This document shows positions 1-12,511 of a DNA stretch of 64,000 nucleotides, in pieces; the stretch's first letter is position 1, and every line of letters begins with the position of its first letter. The stretch spans positions 186,001 through 250,000 of the forward strand of contig NW_015440966.1 of assembly GCF_000150705.2 (NCBI RefSeq), in the 5' to 3' direction. Made by a program: the position numbers and the translations under genes. Origin of the DNA: Paracoccidioides lutzii Pb01 (Eukaryota > Ascomycota > Eurotiomycetes > Onygenales > Ajellomycetaceae). The notes beneath the pieces were generated by a model, which saw only the letters and a list, made by a program, of their open reading frames with translations, was not told the origin of the DNA and did not search any database.

Positions 1-372
1 GATCTCTAACCGTCTGTGAGAAAAAGTCACTCTTTCGTCACTCTCTCCTCTTTTCAAGGACGCATTTCAATCGCTTTGTGCCCTCCTTGGAGCCTGTGGC
101 CATTACTACCCTAACTCACCACACTCTCGTTGTCTAGTTTTATCTTCTCCTTTCTGTACCGTTTTGTGTGTGGGTCCACGGTCACCTCCCTGGAAATCTG
201 ATAAAACGATTCCCTTCGACCCATTGGCTTTGGATCTTGATTTTATGTATCTCTTGTATATTTTTGGCATTACTCTATCGCCTTTTAATACCTAGGCCCT
301 TTGATATATTCCACGCGAGAGTTTTGATTAACGACTTTCCGGATTCTTGGATCCTTTCTTGTATCTCTCAGG
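1..372. other. Upstream region of the Crh-family gene
   Basis: This stretch is pyrimidine-rich, with many CTCTC and TTTCT runs, as is usual for fungal promoters and 5' leaders. The reading frame that opens at 168 starts on GTG and overlaps the true first exon out of frame, so I do not treat it as a gene. I see no clear TATA element. Confidence 0.4.
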
Positions 373-1845
373 ATGACTCGTCTTGCGACATTCGTTACCT
401 GTCTGGTGCTATTTTCACAGGCCGTGTTAGCGCAACAAAAAGTAGCATGCAGTCATGATAAAAAGTGTCCCGAGAAAACCCCATGCTGCTCCCGTGAGTA
501 ATCCACCCGTTCCAAAGTGTCATTTGTCACGCGAATTTGTGACTGATTCGCGCCCGTTTTTGGTTTGGCAGTATACGGGGAATGTGGCGTTGGGGCATAC
601 TGTCTCGGCGGTTGTGACCCAGTTTCTTCTCATTCTATCGACTCATGCACTCCTGCTCCAGTATGCAAAAGCAAATCGTATACTTTCGACAACTTGGATG
701 GAGTTATGTCGAGAGAAAAATATCTTGGCGATGCAAGCAAGGCGGACTGGGTCTCGAGCGGGAAACCTCTTTCCAACGACGGGAAATTGATTTTAACGAT
801 GCCAAAGGAGTCTGTCGGCACCCTTATTGCCAATAACCATTACGTGTGGTATGGAAAGGTTTCTGCCAAAATGAGGACCAGTCGCGGGGCGGGCGTTGTT
901 TCCGCCTTTATCCTCATGTCTGATGTGAAAGATGAGATTGATTTCGAATTCATCGGAGCTGATTTGCAAACTGCCCAAACCAATTGGTACTTCCAGGGCG
1001 TCATTGATTGTATTATTTTCCCCCTTCCTTCAATTGATCGCTTACATTGCGATCGTTGCTTTTGAATTAGCTAACTTGGCTGGTGCGATGCAGATACCAA
1101 CGGACAAAATGTTTCCGTCGATGGTAACACCTTTTCCCAGGAACATACCTACGAGATCGACTGGAAACCGGATTCAATTACTTGGTCCGTCGATGGAAAG
1201 CCCAGACGTACCTTGAAGAAAAAGGATACGCTCAACAAGAAAACTAACCAATACCACTTCCCCCAATCACCTTCTCGAGTTCAGCTCTCTCTCTGGCCAG
1301 GTGGACAGGCGTCCAATGCAAAGGGTACTATTGACTGGGCAGGTGGTCTCATCGACTGGAATCATCAGGATATCAAAAACAATGGTTATTACTATTCTAT
1401 CGTTTCTGAGGTAACCATTGAGTGCTACGATCCGCCTGCGGGTGCTAAGATCGAAGGAGACAAATCATACATATACACAGACAAAGCCGGAACTGAGGAC
1501 ACCGTTAAGATCACCAACAAAAATACTGTTCTCAAGTCGCTCCTTGGCACTGGCGTCGATATGGACAAAGACTATCCCCCCAAATCCGGGACCAAAGGTG
1601 GATCGGACCCCACTGAGACTGACACTGTCGCCGTCATTCCCGGTTTAACTGGAGCTGGTCCGGGCACAAATGGCCATCCCCCAAGTGACGGAGGAAGCGA
1701 TGGCAGCGACGGTAAAAATAACAAGCCATCCACCGACTTCACTGCTCCTCCTAGTAAAAGCAGCTCTTCATCCCAGAGCGAACGACTTCTAATAGGATCG
1801 ATATTCGCGGTGCTCGTTGCTGCGATGGTTTTGATCAATATGTAA
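373..1845 (+). CDS. Crh/Utr2-type GPI-anchored cell wall glycosidase/transglycosylase (GH16)
   Basis: Three exons, 373-493, 572-1009 and 1094-1845, join in phase to give 436 residues. The first intron runs GTGAGT..CAG and the second GTATTA..CAG. The protein starts with a signal peptide of about 20 residues (MTRLATFVTCLVLFSQAVLA). A Cys-rich stretch resembling a chitin-binding domain follows, then the GH16 domain. The catalytic motif DEIDFE lies at residues 161-166, with E162 as expected nucleophile and E166 as acid/base. The C-terminus is Gly/Ser-rich and ends in a hydrophobic segment, the usual GPI-attachment signal. Known Crh enzymes (Crh1 and Utr2 in yeast, Crf1 in Aspergillus) link chitin to beta-glucan in the wall. 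Length and architecture are normal for the family. Which paralogue it is cannot be decided from the sequence alone. Confidence 0.93.
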
Positions 1846-1909
1846 AGGATTTTATGTTTTGACTATTGTGTTATATGAAATTTTTAATATTCCCTCTTTG
1901 AATGTACAA

Positions 1910-1941
<32 letters not shown>

Positions 1942-4073
1942 TTTTTTTTCCCTCCCTTTCTCTCCTCTTCCTTTTACAATGTGTTCAGGTTGGACGTTGA
2001 ATCATCCCATTTATTTCTCTTCCTTAGAGTTTCAATATCCCCTGTTTTGTACCGCCTGTGAAAGCTATCTATCTACCTACGCTGCCCTGACGGGAATAAT
2101 TTTCTGGGCTCCGGCTTTTTCGTATTGAGAAAGAAAATATATTATGCAAAGGCATCACTAAAACACAACCCATATATTCGTAATTAATTTTCCCATTCCT
2201 ATTCCAAGAGATGGTCATTATTTCGGTATATCGTCCATCAGGCTACTTCTTGCTGCGATAATGAATCCCGGCTCAGCTCCTAAAATCTTGTGGGGCCCCG
2301 GCACAAGGTTAGTCTTCTTTTCCGTGTTTACTCTCTACAACCCACTCTCTTCAGATCTACTGCTGTAATTCCAGGACCTATAGGAATATTGGCGTATTAT
2401 ATTTGGCCATATTCTCCTAAACTACAAGCTCTCCGCATATTATCTACATGGTTGCGCCGGTAAGCTTGCTACCAACCGAAGAGAACTGAGAATGCCTCTC
2501 CAGCACACGCCTCAGATTGACACCCAAGTATGAGATTGTGTATTGTTCAGATAAAACACAAATGTCCTTTTACTTCTGCAATTTCTCCCACATTCCATCT
2601 GGTTAGATTTGTCGCAGACATTTACCCCTCTTGTTTCCGCTGCTGCAGGTTGCCGAGTGCTGAATCAAACATTTTGTGACACCTCAAGCTTTGTTGGAGG
2701 CAAGAAACTCCCCACACATCTATGATTCATACTTGTGAGATTTAACAATAACCCTGAATCTGTCTTGAGTTCTTGTTCTTTACTGTTGTTATTTGCCTAG
2801 GTCATTCCATGAGCTAGATTTTGGTGTTCTTTGCAGTTGTAGAGATTGTTTGTCTCTTTTCTTCATCAGAAGATATAGATGCTCAAATATCTCATGACAC
2901 TAGAGCGTCTGTTCACTTAATTATGTGTTGATTGTGATTTACTCTCCCAGTCTATATCTGACCTAATAATGTGTCATATTTGATACTGATGAAACTTCAT
3001 TGTCTCCATGCCTAATGATTGATCTTCGAACAGAAAGGATTTGATGGTTGCCTCTGTCTGAATTATGACAGCAAGTTGCTGTGCCATCCTCCTCTTACTG
3101 TTATCATTTTCATGAAATGAATGATGAATCAACAGCGCCTGAAAATGGACTAGTCTCTCAAAGAATTCATTCAAGGAAGAAGCAAACTTACCAAGGGACT
3201 ACTCGCAGTGGTATCTACAAAATGCAAGCGAACAAAAGATACCTTTCTCAGTGACTAGGTATCTATGTTTTCCTGCCCAATTGCTCCAGACACTGCTGTG
3301 CCCTGAAAGGCTTCGCTGTCATTCCAGTACTTGCTTGTTCTTCTCTTTCAAGATTCACTTACCAATTCTTTTATATGGGAAGAATTATGAATGATGGCAA
3401 ATATAAATGTACGATTATGGGATCAACCTCTCGCCTCTTCCTGTCAGTTCGAACTTCTGATTCTTTCTTGTAAGCAATCATAATCAGCCCCAGGGCCTCC
3501 GTTTCTTCATCCCAGAGTTATTATTTGCCTCTTGATCAGATCTGAAAATTGTTCCCAGATAGATCTCAAGAGTTCCCGCAGGTGGAAGGTTGTAAATGTT
3601 GACTAGTTGACCGATTTCGGCAAACTCTCATGCTTCAAGAAGAATGTCAGGGCCCTCCCCCTTGGGCTGAGAACGCATAATTTCAGATCTCTCATTGAAA
3701 CACATCACACAGTTTTGCTCATCTCAATTCTGTCATTGTGCCACCTTGGATATTTGAATATCTGAACGCGTGTGGTTTGCTTCCTACCGCCACCAACCCT
3801 CTGTTTCGCCTCTCGGCTCTCATCTCGGATCATCTCAGCAATCCACGTCACAGATACTTATTATGACGGCAGTCTGTCCCAAAGAAGAAGAAAGAAAGAC
3901 AAAAAGAATCCTCTCATCTATCACCCGCAAGCATCGTCCCAGAGGTAGCCCCATGGCACAAGAGAATACACATCAACCACACAAAGTCCTCAAACCTATC
4001 AAACCAACCCAAAACAGCCATACCACAAGAAGAAGAGGAAGAGGAAAAAAAAAAGAAAAAGAAGAAAAGGAGG
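1846..4073. other. Intergenic region, no supported gene
   Basis: A run of about 26 T (roughly 1925-1950) sits just after the Crh gene and belongs to its 3' region. The rest has scattered short open frames with no recognisable product. One minus-strand frame at 2974-3174 reads plausibly but begins on TTG and has no partner exon I can identify. The A/G-rich stretch at about 3880-4070 is probably the 5' leader of the next gene. Confidence 0.4.
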
Positions 4074-4358
4074 ATGTGCTACTACCACGAAATCACTTAC
4101 GCCTGCTGTCACAATCTCTTCGCCTTAATCGATTTCTGCCCAGATCTGTACCGCCAACTACAACGCATCAACGACCCGGGCGAATGCTTGCGCTATGATA
4201 TCTTCATCCCCTTCAAGAATCCGCCGGGATGCACCCCGCTTCGCAATTACGAGAATATACTGAGTCAATCACACTCGGCGAAGGAGTGCGAGAGGTGTTT
4301 GGGGAGGAGAAGGCGGGAGACGGAGGTGTGGGAGTTTTGGATAAGAGGGGGACGGTAG
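4074..4358 (+). CDS. Small cysteine-containing fungal protein, function unknown
   Basis: This single-exon frame of 94 codons starts at ATG 4074, directly after a purine-rich leader, and ends at TAG 4356. The N-terminus MCYYHEITYACCHNLFALID resembles a common class of small fungal proteins that begin with Met-Cys and a Tyr-Ala-Cys-Gly-His-like motif. Here the Gly of that motif is Cys. Further cysteines follow in a GECLRYD segment, a PPGCTP segment and a CERCLG segment, so zinc or another metal may be bound; that is inference. The C-terminus is Arg-rich. There is no signal peptide or membrane segment. No function is known to me. It could be a chance frame, but the family-like N-terminus and clean ATG context argue for a gene. 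Confidence 0.5.
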   Translation: MCYYHEITYACCHNLFALIDFCPDLYRQLQRINDPGECLRYDIFIPFKNPPGCTPLRNYENILSQSHSAKECERCLGRRRRETEVWEFWIRGGR

Positions 4359-5208
4359 GGTGGGTGCGTGGATGGTTTGCGGTTTGCTGGTTCTCCAAGG
4401 GGGGTAATATTTCGGTTTACTTGAGATGTGATGGCAATGGGTAAATGGCAAATGCATTTCTTTGTTTTATGACAGAATGGCAAGCTTCATCGATTGCAAA
4501 GGTTATATATATATCGGGGGGCAATTAGGTCCCGTGACAGAAGGGTCCGACATTTTACGTTTACCCCAGTAGAATTACGCATTTTGGTATTTGGATCGCA
4601 TGGGCTTATCTGGTTGTAAGTTCTGGTCTGTCAGGGATAATCATTTTATGATTTAAAATTCTAACTATCTAATTGCCTCTGCCATTATTATTTTCTTTGC
4701 ATCCTTTACATTGAGCAAGAAGAAGTACACCAACTTCACGGGAAGAAATGAGGAAGTTGATTTTCCAGCTAGCAAAGCATTGTAGCTACAAACCGGGAGT
4801 ATGTTAATTTTAACCAAATGTGAACATCACAGGGTTAGGCAATCGTATATCAAGTAATTAAATCAGAACTTATTAACCCCCAATAGAACGCAATAACAGC
4901 TGCACAAGGGAGTATATTGCAAAGCAAATCAGTACACCAAATGTTTATCGTATAAGTAAGCCGTTTAAAGGAAGTAAAACAATTCCCAAACTGGAGGCAA
5001 TGGCAAAGGCGGGGGGAGAAACCGAGAAAATAGACATTCAGCGATAAATGTGTCTGGAAGACAGAGAGAGAAACAAAGATATTCAAGAGGTATTGAAGAA
5101 GAATCAAAAGATTAAGCAAAAACTTAGGAATACTAATGGAAAAGGGAGGCAATTGATTAAAGGTTGGTATCCAACAACGTACAGGTGACAAAAAGATTTA
5201 AAACAAGT
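4359..5208. other. Intergenic region, no supported gene
   Basis: This lies between the convergent ends of the small Cys protein and the alkaline phosphatase. It contains a short TATATATATATC run near 4507-4517. The rest is moderately AT-rich 3' flanking sequence, probably holding the terminators of both neighbours. I see no conserved coding frame. Confidence 0.4.
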
Positions 5209-7149
5209 TTAATGTTTCGAACCACATCCACAATTATGCCCGTCGAAATTTCGATTCTCAAGAACAAGATGATTGACAGAGTCATCACGCTTCTTTCGTT
5301 TGAAATCGCCATGGTAAGTGTCGAGTTTATCAACGACTACGCCATCGTCAAGTGGTGGGCCCATCCAAGCATAAGGCTTAACATTGCCATCATCAGTGAC
5401 ATGTGAAGACGAACGTGTGGTTTGCAGCTGCTTGGTAACGCTCTCCAGGTCAATATTGAGGTAGTCCGCGAGGAATAAGCCAATTTCGGTATTTTCATGG
5501 TTCCCCATTAGGGAGAGGGCATCGCTAGGCGAGGAGGCGTAGATGTTCACATCGACAGCTGTTGGACAAAATTTTAGTGATTTACAGAGTAAAAAACGCT
5601 TTGAAATATTCAAAGGAAAGAGAAGAATGGGAGACAAAGCATTAAACAACTAACCAGAATGTCCATGCGTGGACCAGCCAATTTGGGCTCGTCGACTAAT
5701 CATGTCTGCAAAAGTATAAGCGCCACCACCATTTATCAGTTTATCAACCTCAAAGTCGGTTGCGTCATGGATGCCTAATCCATCAGCCAGTAGCTTTTTG
5801 CGGACATATTTTTGACGCTCTGGTTTGCTTGCACCTTTGCCAGCGCCGTCGAGATAGGCGTCTAAGGTATTACTAAGATACTCAGAGGAATGGCTGGCGT
5901 TTGCGAGCACGCCAGGATACCAGAGATATGTTGGATACTGAGAGGAGTGGAGTTGTCTAGCGATAGACAACCCGCCAGTCTCGTGGTCTGACGTGGCAAC
6001 GAGGATTCCGGGGGTAGAATCTTTCTCAAGAAACTCCAGAACTGCGGAGAACGCTTTATCATAAGCGAGAACTTCGTGGACTTGGGCTGCTGGATCATTT
6101 CCATGGCCTGCATGGTCTATCCTTGAACCCTCTATCATGATGAAGAAACCCTGGTCGCTATCTTTGGTAGCTTTGCTTAATGCCTTTAGAGCCATACGTG
6201 TCATCTCCTCTAGAGATGGATACACATTGTTCAGCAGGCGGCGGTCTATTTCATAGGGAATGTCCTTTGGTGCCAGAAGGCCAAGAAGCGGGAGATTAAC
6301 ATTTTCGCCCATTCTAAGATGGTCAAATCCCACCCAATCATCGATATATGAGAATCCCTTAGCTTTAGCTAGCTTCACCACGTCTTTGTCATCTTCACGG
6401 CAGCTCCCGTCGGTGGAATTTGCCAAGAAATGACAACGTCCACCCCCAATCATTAGGTCAACCACTCGACCAAGAGGATACTCTCCAATCTCATGCAAAG
6501 CAATAAGATCTTCGTAGGACCGCATGTTAGCATGAGAAGCAAAACAAGCTGGTGTAGCATCAGTAATTCGAGTTGTTACGACTATACCAGTCATATAACC
6601 AGCCTGTTTTGCGGCCTCAAGAACCGTACCACACGGAGTATGATCCGGAAGAACAGAGATGGCGCCATTATAGCTCTTCTTCCCGCAGGAAAACGCAGTT
6701 GCGCCAGCTGCAGAATCGGTAATTAAACTAGATGAGGATCTAGTTCTCGAGGTTCCGATATGGTGCTGGTCTAGGACAAGGATATCATCGATAGGCAGGT
6801 GGCTCTCGAATTGTCGGAAACTTCGAGTCAGCGATAAACTTGCCGGGCCCATCCCATCAGATACCATGAATATCAGATTCCTTTTCCCCGTAGGCTTCTC
6901 GCCAGGGCCCAATTTCCCTGAGCCCGATGCGTTCTTTTGTGCTTGGTGTTGGTAGAGGACTGCGACGATGATGAGAGCGACAGTAGCGAAGAGAGCCCAG
7001 GCAAAGAGCCCAATCTCACGCCATATGGAAGAGCGACTCCTTTCTTCATCGCGGTATGTCCGTTCACCGGTTAAGAGAGCGTCGGCCTCGCCTGTTCGGA
7101 TCGACGAATGCTCGGAGGAGGAGCGCTGCACGAGCAGAGGATCGGACAT
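5209..7149 (-). CDS. Vacuolar-type alkaline phosphatase (PHO8 family)
   Basis: Two exons, 7149-5655 and 5558-5209, are joined across a 96-nt GTTAGT..CAG intron and give 614 residues. A cytosolic N-terminus is followed by one membrane segment at about residues 46-67, the type II signal-anchor layout of Pho8. The metal and catalytic motifs are all visible: VSDGMG (D98), TDSAAGATAF (D145 and nucleophile S146), EGSRIDHAGH (340-349) and SDHETGG (387-393). The THGHS motif at 494-498 abuts the exon junction. The enzyme hydrolyses phosphomonoesters in the vacuole with two zinc ions and one magnesium. The C-terminal tail ends in a short Cys/Gly/His stretch. Length is close to the family norm and nothing is missing. 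The start ATG is the first in the frame and lies close upstream of the membrane anchor. Confidence 0.95.
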
Positions 7150-7710
7150 GGTTAGGAGAGAACTTGAGATAGCTTTGGCGGTGGGTTCTCTGAAGGGGAT
7201 GAGGCTGTAAACAGATTTAAGAAGAGTCTAGACACATGTCAACATCAACACCTAGTGAAGGACCGCCTGGAAGTCCAACCCCCAAGAGTCAAATGTTGTG
7301 AAAGTTGTTAATTGAGCTTGTGACAGTTGATTACGAGGGTCGCTTACAAAGCCCGCGCCAAGCCCTCAAATTTAGGACTGGGCACGGGAAAATTATGGAG
7401 TAACTATATCTATGTATATGGCACATAACCAAGAAACTGATGGAACTGATGGATTTTGATGGATTAAAATAAATATATGTTTTATGATGAGAGAAGAAGC
7501 TTTACAACCCTCCTATCCCTCATGTATTTTACAAGAAGGTGCATGTATGTAGTATATATGGATATGACTACCACTTCCCAAAACCAACCCAATCATCCTG
7601 TAATTGTAAATCGATAACTCCAGGGGGGGATTCAAAAACGTCACCAAACAATTAGAACCATGCTACAAATAAACATCATACAAATTACTCCCTCATCCTC
7701 TCCCGCCCAA
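7150..7710. other. Intergenic region carrying the alkaline phosphatase promoter
   Basis: The alkaline phosphatase and the NDUFAF3-like gene are transcribed in the same direction (minus), so this 560 bp holds the promoter of the former and the 3' end of the latter. I looked for the Pho4-type CACGTG/CACGTT core and saw no convincing copy. The sequence from about 7400 to 7660 is AT-rich. Confidence 0.4.
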
Positions 7711-8795
7711 CTACGGCCCTTTCCAGCCAACAGGAATCAACGCCGCTGTGACCTCCCGCACTCCCCTCTCCGTAGCCAAGAGGTTAAACTGGGCCGCCGC
7801 ATTCCTCGTATCCTGGACTTCAACCCGGATACCAAGAAGATTGATCTGCCTCCGCGTCTCTGGAGAGAGGGGATGGACAGAGGCCCCAAGTCCAAGAATA
7901 AGAAGGTCTAAAAGTGAAATAGAATACGTAGTTAGCCCTAAGAATTCAATATAAACCCTCCGTTTCCAGTGGACATAAAACACAAAAGCGAAAGCCGTGT
8001 CCGTCCACAAATAGAGAAATGAACAGGTAAATAGGAATATAAAGGTAAAAGAAAACTGTGTATACTATATGACACTCTTAATAAAGTGAAAAAAAAAAAC
8101 CCACCAGGCTTCGGCCGTATCAACCTCAACACCCCCCAAACCTCCGCATCAACCTCCCACTGGCCCTTCTCATTAATCATCGCCGCCATCTGCCTCCCAC
8201 TCTCACTCTTTCCGGCCTCCCACGGCCTCCACGCAAAAACCTCCCCATCGACCAACAAACACCCATCCCCACCCGTAATCTTCACCCCATTATTCAAGTG
8301 GAACCCATCTGGCAAACACGCATCGATTGCCGTGGACGGGCCCGCTACGTCCATAAGCACATTCCGAGTGAAGAGAGGTGGATCGCATGTTATGTCTTCG
8401 CTGATACTTCCTGGGGGTTTGTCTTCGTTGGGGGTACGGCTGAGTGTGGGTGTGGGTGTGCGGGTGCGGGTGCGGGTGTCGGAGGGGTTGGGCCGTTGAG
8501 GGTTGGATCGGGGGGATTGGGGTTTGGTATTATTATTACTGTGGTTGTTGTTGAGGGAGGAGGAGGTAGTGTAGAAATTGCGTAGCACGGAATGATGTTG
8601 ACTGGTGATGTCTGGTGCGCTGACGCGCAGGCTTAAAGGGCCGTGCGTTTGAGGTTGTAATGAGGACGATGATGATAGTGATCGTGATGGCGATGGCGAT
8701 GTAGTTATCGTCATTACACATTGGGGTATTTGCATTTGCTGTGTTCTTGCTGAAGGGCGCAATACCCGTAGAAGACGGGAGGATGGCGGGCGCAT
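7711..8795 (-). CDS. NDUFAF3-like mitochondrial complex I assembly factor (DUF498 family)
   Basis: Exons 8795-8105 and 7907-7711 join in phase across a GTGGGT..TAG intron to give 295 residues. The N-terminus (MRPPSSRLLRVLRPSAR) is Arg/Ser-rich and lacks acidic residues, as in a mitochondrial presequence. A long low-complexity Ser/Asn/Thr/Pro stretch follows, including an (RT)n(PT)n run encoded by a GGGTGTG-type microsatellite at about 8445-8480. The DUF498 fold occupies roughly residues 140-295. Its diagnostic C-terminal strand-turn motifs are LLILGLGA, a PLSPE segment and the DTRNAAAQFNLLA motif, which match NDUFAF3/MTH938-like proteins. In animals NDUFAF3 acts with NDUFAF4 in assembling the Q-module of complex I. 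The same role here is inferred by family. The microsatellite linker is probably length-variable. Confidence 0.85.
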
Positions 8796-9244
8796 TGTGA
8801 ATGAACGCTGAATGACGGAGGGAGGGACGTAGACGCTGGTGCAGCTTTATCTATTCACGGAGGCGGTATTAAGCTGATAATATCTATAGATATAGTTCGA
8901 AGAGTAGCAACAGATGCTTTTCACAGCTCGCTCTCTGCTCATCCCGAATTGCGACGAAACGTGTGTTGATCTTTCCTGTTATATCTCGCTTATACTATCG
9001 TCACCCACACCTCTGTATAAATTAGATCAAGTTGCTACGTATTCTCTGAGCATAGTAGAAATAGATATACAGATATTACATTCAATAACGTGCGGACGGT
9101 AAAAAAACTTGATTTTCCAGCCACGACAGGAAACCTCACCTAGAAAACGCGTAGTGATTCCCAAAATCCTGTCGGATTTAGTGACCAACTTCGGAAGACA
9201 CTGTCTGGGGTGGATCAAAATAATGCTCTATCTGATCAAGAATC
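8796..9244. other. Upstream region of the NDUFAF3-like gene
   Basis: No coding frame of interest. Sequence composition shifts toward AT from about 9050 and merges into the AT-rich block that follows. Confidence 0.35.
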
Positions 9245-10690
9245 TGTATGCTTGATTGTTTTGTTTTTCATGTTTTCAGAAAGCTATAGTGATTTATATA
9301 CATGATGAAAATTATAATAAACTTCACAATCTTCTCTTAAAAATAAAAGTGGATAATTCTGTTCATAAAATTCAGTCAAACATAATAACTCAAGCATAAG
9401 ATCATATCTGAAGTTAAAAACTTCATAGACATATACATTCTTCTTTTTATATTCTCTTATATATATCTAATTCATCATTAATTGAAATTTAAATTTTTTA
9501 AGATTATCATTTTCTAAACATTTTAAAGTTAATAAAAAAAAATAAAACAAAGCTTATACTTTTCAATTAAATAAAAATTTATCATGAAGTAATAAAGAAA
9601 ATTACTGTTTATTATTATATGAATACAACAGCAGATATAAGAATGATGTTTGTCAATATTCTTAATTTAAATTTTTGACAAATTGCTTATTTCTTTAGCT
9701 TTTATCTGTAATTTAGATTATATAAATTTTTTATAATTTATAGTATTTTGATTAAATAAAAATTTCATAGATATAATTTAATATATATAAAATTGCAGAT
9801 ATTAATTGAGAACTAGTACTTCAAAATATTTACATAATTCAATCAATTATATTTGTGATATCAAAACTCTTATACAAGCTTTTGTTCTCACACTGAAAAT
9901 TGAGCACTTAGAATCAGTGCTTTCTGAAGGAAAGAATCAGCACTACATCGCTAATCTCTCATTTAATGAAAGATTAGAGATGAAATCTATTGCTACTCAT
10001 TCATATATCTAAACATTCTTAATTTTTAAATTCCTTCAAGAGATTCAGTGATTTGCTACTATTCAATTTTATATCTATGTTTTCACTCATTGCTATCCTT
10101 TTTCCTCCATAGCATTCATAGTGCCTATGTTTCTACTCTTTTATGATATTAGTTATAATGCTTCTTATACTTTTTTTTGACATTTGATTTATTCATGTCA
10201 AATGTCCTTATAGGATTTTTTTTAAAGTTGTTGAAAATTTTTGAGCAATCAATACTAATATAATAAATTTAATTTATTGAATTAGATATAATTATTTTAA
10301 AAGTTCAATTAAATTATATATAATTAAGAAAATTATTATTTAATTGATAAAAATCAGCAAGATATTTAATATAAATAATAAGTTTTTACTTTATATATTG
10401 ATTTTGATAATATTATCTTAATTCTAATTTTATATTTTAAAAACTTGAAATAAAACTCTGAAAAAAAGTTTATAAAAATGATATTTTTATGAATTTTTAT
10501 TTAATTAATTTAATATTTAAGCTTGATATATAAGATTTAAAATTGTATATTAAGTTGATAAAATATATTTTTAAATTTATATTATTTTTTAATATAAAAA
10601 TTTATATATGATTTAAATTTTTATAAAAATATTTTTATTTAGTTAATTATAAATATACTAAGTTTAATTTAATAGAGACTAATCACTAGG
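9245..10690. repeat. AT-rich block, probable decayed (RIP-like) repeat
   Basis: About 1.45 kb is made almost entirely of A and T, with runs such as TTAATTTAATATTTAAG. The boundaries are sharp: normal base composition returns within a few tens of bases at about 10,680. A few short islands of ordinary composition persist (about 9890-9990), including a frame on the plus strand that reads EHLESVLSEGKNQHY. Such blocks in Ajellomycetaceae are usually transposons degraded by repeat-induced point mutation. The original element is not recognisable here, and I found no terminal repeats. Confidence 0.6.
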
Positions 10691-11440
10691 GAAGATGTGC
10701 GGGTCATGTTAGATCCATCATTGGCGAATGATGGGGGGCAATGGGACACACGAGTCTCCACCCAACTTGCTCCACCTGGAAAGCAGCTAAATCATTCAGA
10801 GATTTCGCTCCCAACATGGTTGCCTCCCACTGCGGGGAACCATTTGCGAACTTGGGGTGACAGTCTCTTGCTTCCCCCCATTTTTCCTTCGCAGTGAAAA
10901 AGGAATTATAAGTTTGATGTCTTCCCGACTGACTCTCTCCCATCTTGAAGTCGGTGTTTTTCCATATTACCTCGCACCAGGCGGTTAGTTAGGACGCCCA
11001 TGTGGGTCACTGCATGTGACTGTCTTTAATATAGCAAAAGTCATAACTTTTCCTAAGTAGTTCCAACTAACATTCTCTACAGTTGACCTAATCATGTTGT
11101 TAACATATCATCAATACTAGGGAAACAAAGATGGTTCCACTGATGATGTAGCGGCCAAAACTTTAAAAGCGGCCAAAACAATCAAACTGCGGGAAAACTG
11201 TAAAGCCCCATGAAAACTAAATCCCACTAGCAGGGCATCCACATCTCGTTGCTCTCAGCTGCCCGTGTGGTTGTCGTGTGAGGTAATAGGCGGGTAGTAA
11301 CCTTGGTCGATGGTCGGTCCGGACCATTGATCAAAATGGCGGCCAACAGAAAAATATGATATGGCATTCATTTACTTCACCTGGGATCTTCGTCGTGTTT
11401 TATGATGAGATAACCGTTGGACCCCTGTAACTTTCATGTC

Positions 11441-11530
11441 CACGTGATTCATTGGTGGGGCCAGCTAACTGGTTATACGCGTACATCACGTGATGTAATG
11501 CGAGACCAATCTATTATTACATCATGTGAT
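11441..11530. promoter_or_regulatory. Cluster of CACGTG-type sites with a 16-bp perfect palindrome
   Basis: Three related sites occur within 90 bp. CACGTGATTC is at 11,441. TACATCACGTGATGTA at 11,482-11,497 is a perfect inverted repeat. ATCATGTGATTC at 11,521 is a one-base variant. CACGTG is the core bound by fungal bHLH factors such as Cbf1 and Pho4. No intact gene lies nearby to be controlled, so the function is open. It could also be chance or a relic promoter of the decayed genes downstream. Confidence 0.3.
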
Positions 11531-12345
11531 TCAGTAGCCTATACCTATTCGGGGCTCATCCAGCATGTTTCGCTGTTTGGTTTTGACAATCGGCCCTCAG
11601 CAACAATCATTTCCGGGACAAGCGCGTGAAGTCATTGATTTGCAGCTGAAATCGATCCCTCCTGGGAGTAAATATTGACATTTTGCAGTCACCGCGTTGT
11701 TTTCTACTCTTATAAAATAGTGTGCGGGGGGGGGGGGCCTGGACAAAACCTGATCTTCGGCTGCTCATCCCTGGTGGTAAATTAGCAGCTAAGCTAGCAA
11801 TTAGCAATCTTGCATATTTATAGGATGACCACCAATCAAACTATCATGAAGTGTGCCCACGCATAGCAGGAAATCATCTGCGGATTCTCCAGCCTTAGTA
11901 GTCGCTGATCCGTCAGCAAAATAGGGTCTTTACGGCATCGAGGAGAAGGTAGTTTTATTGTGTAGCTCCCCAAGTATTCATCAGCGAAAATTGTGCCGCG
12001 CAGCATGGAGAATCTGACAATCATCAGTGAATGGTCTGGGTCTCCCCAGCGCCGCGAAAGATTGCGGCACAGTCTGTTCCAATTTCCAGAGGCAACAGTG
12101 GCACCTGGAAGAATACAACCTTGCAGGCAAGCACCCAGGAACCGGCAAAATGGTGCAAAGGGGCCACACTGGACAGAATACGTGAATTATAAAAGAGGCT
12201 CTCATCTGGACTTTGTTTGTAGTATGTAGCGGGTTCCAGCAACAAGGCCCAACCACTGCCGCTTTTGGTTGAGAAATCCTCACTCTCTGAATTTTATCAT
12301 TTGCTACAAGAACCGACCACATAATGTCGTGTCAGTTTTTGGAGA

Positions 12346-12364
12346 CCCCCCCCCCCCCCCCCCC
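12346..12364. repeat. C(19) homopolymer
   Basis: A run of 19 C inside the accessory island. It has no interpreted role and is prone to length error in both replication and sequencing. Confidence 0.8.
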
Positions 12365-12511
12365 AGCACCGGCGAATTAAGACTACAGATATATGCATAT
12401 CTGCTGTAATCGTTCCCGCCGAGTTTTATGACAAGACACCCCTCCAGTCGGATGGAGCAGGAACCAAGACCGCGATCCTTCAAACCTGCCACCATCAGAT
12501 ACATATAATGA

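Larger units (their letters stand above)
10691..12511. other. Accessory region without a supported gene
   Basis: Composition is normal, unlike the AT block before it. It contains two copies of AGCGGCCAAAAC near 11,150 and 11,170, a cluster of CACGTG-like sites (about 11,440-11,530), a 12-G run at 11,726-11,737 and a 19-C run at 12,346-12,364. Open frames are short, lie on both strands and show no conserved motif. I read it as non-coding flank of the broken genes that follow. Confidence 0.4.

Noticed and set aside
9806..10012. Open frame in the AT-rich block as a possible gene
   Set aside because: It is short, does not begin on ATG and is surrounded by degenerate AT sequence. It is better read as a surviving scrap of a mutated repeat.
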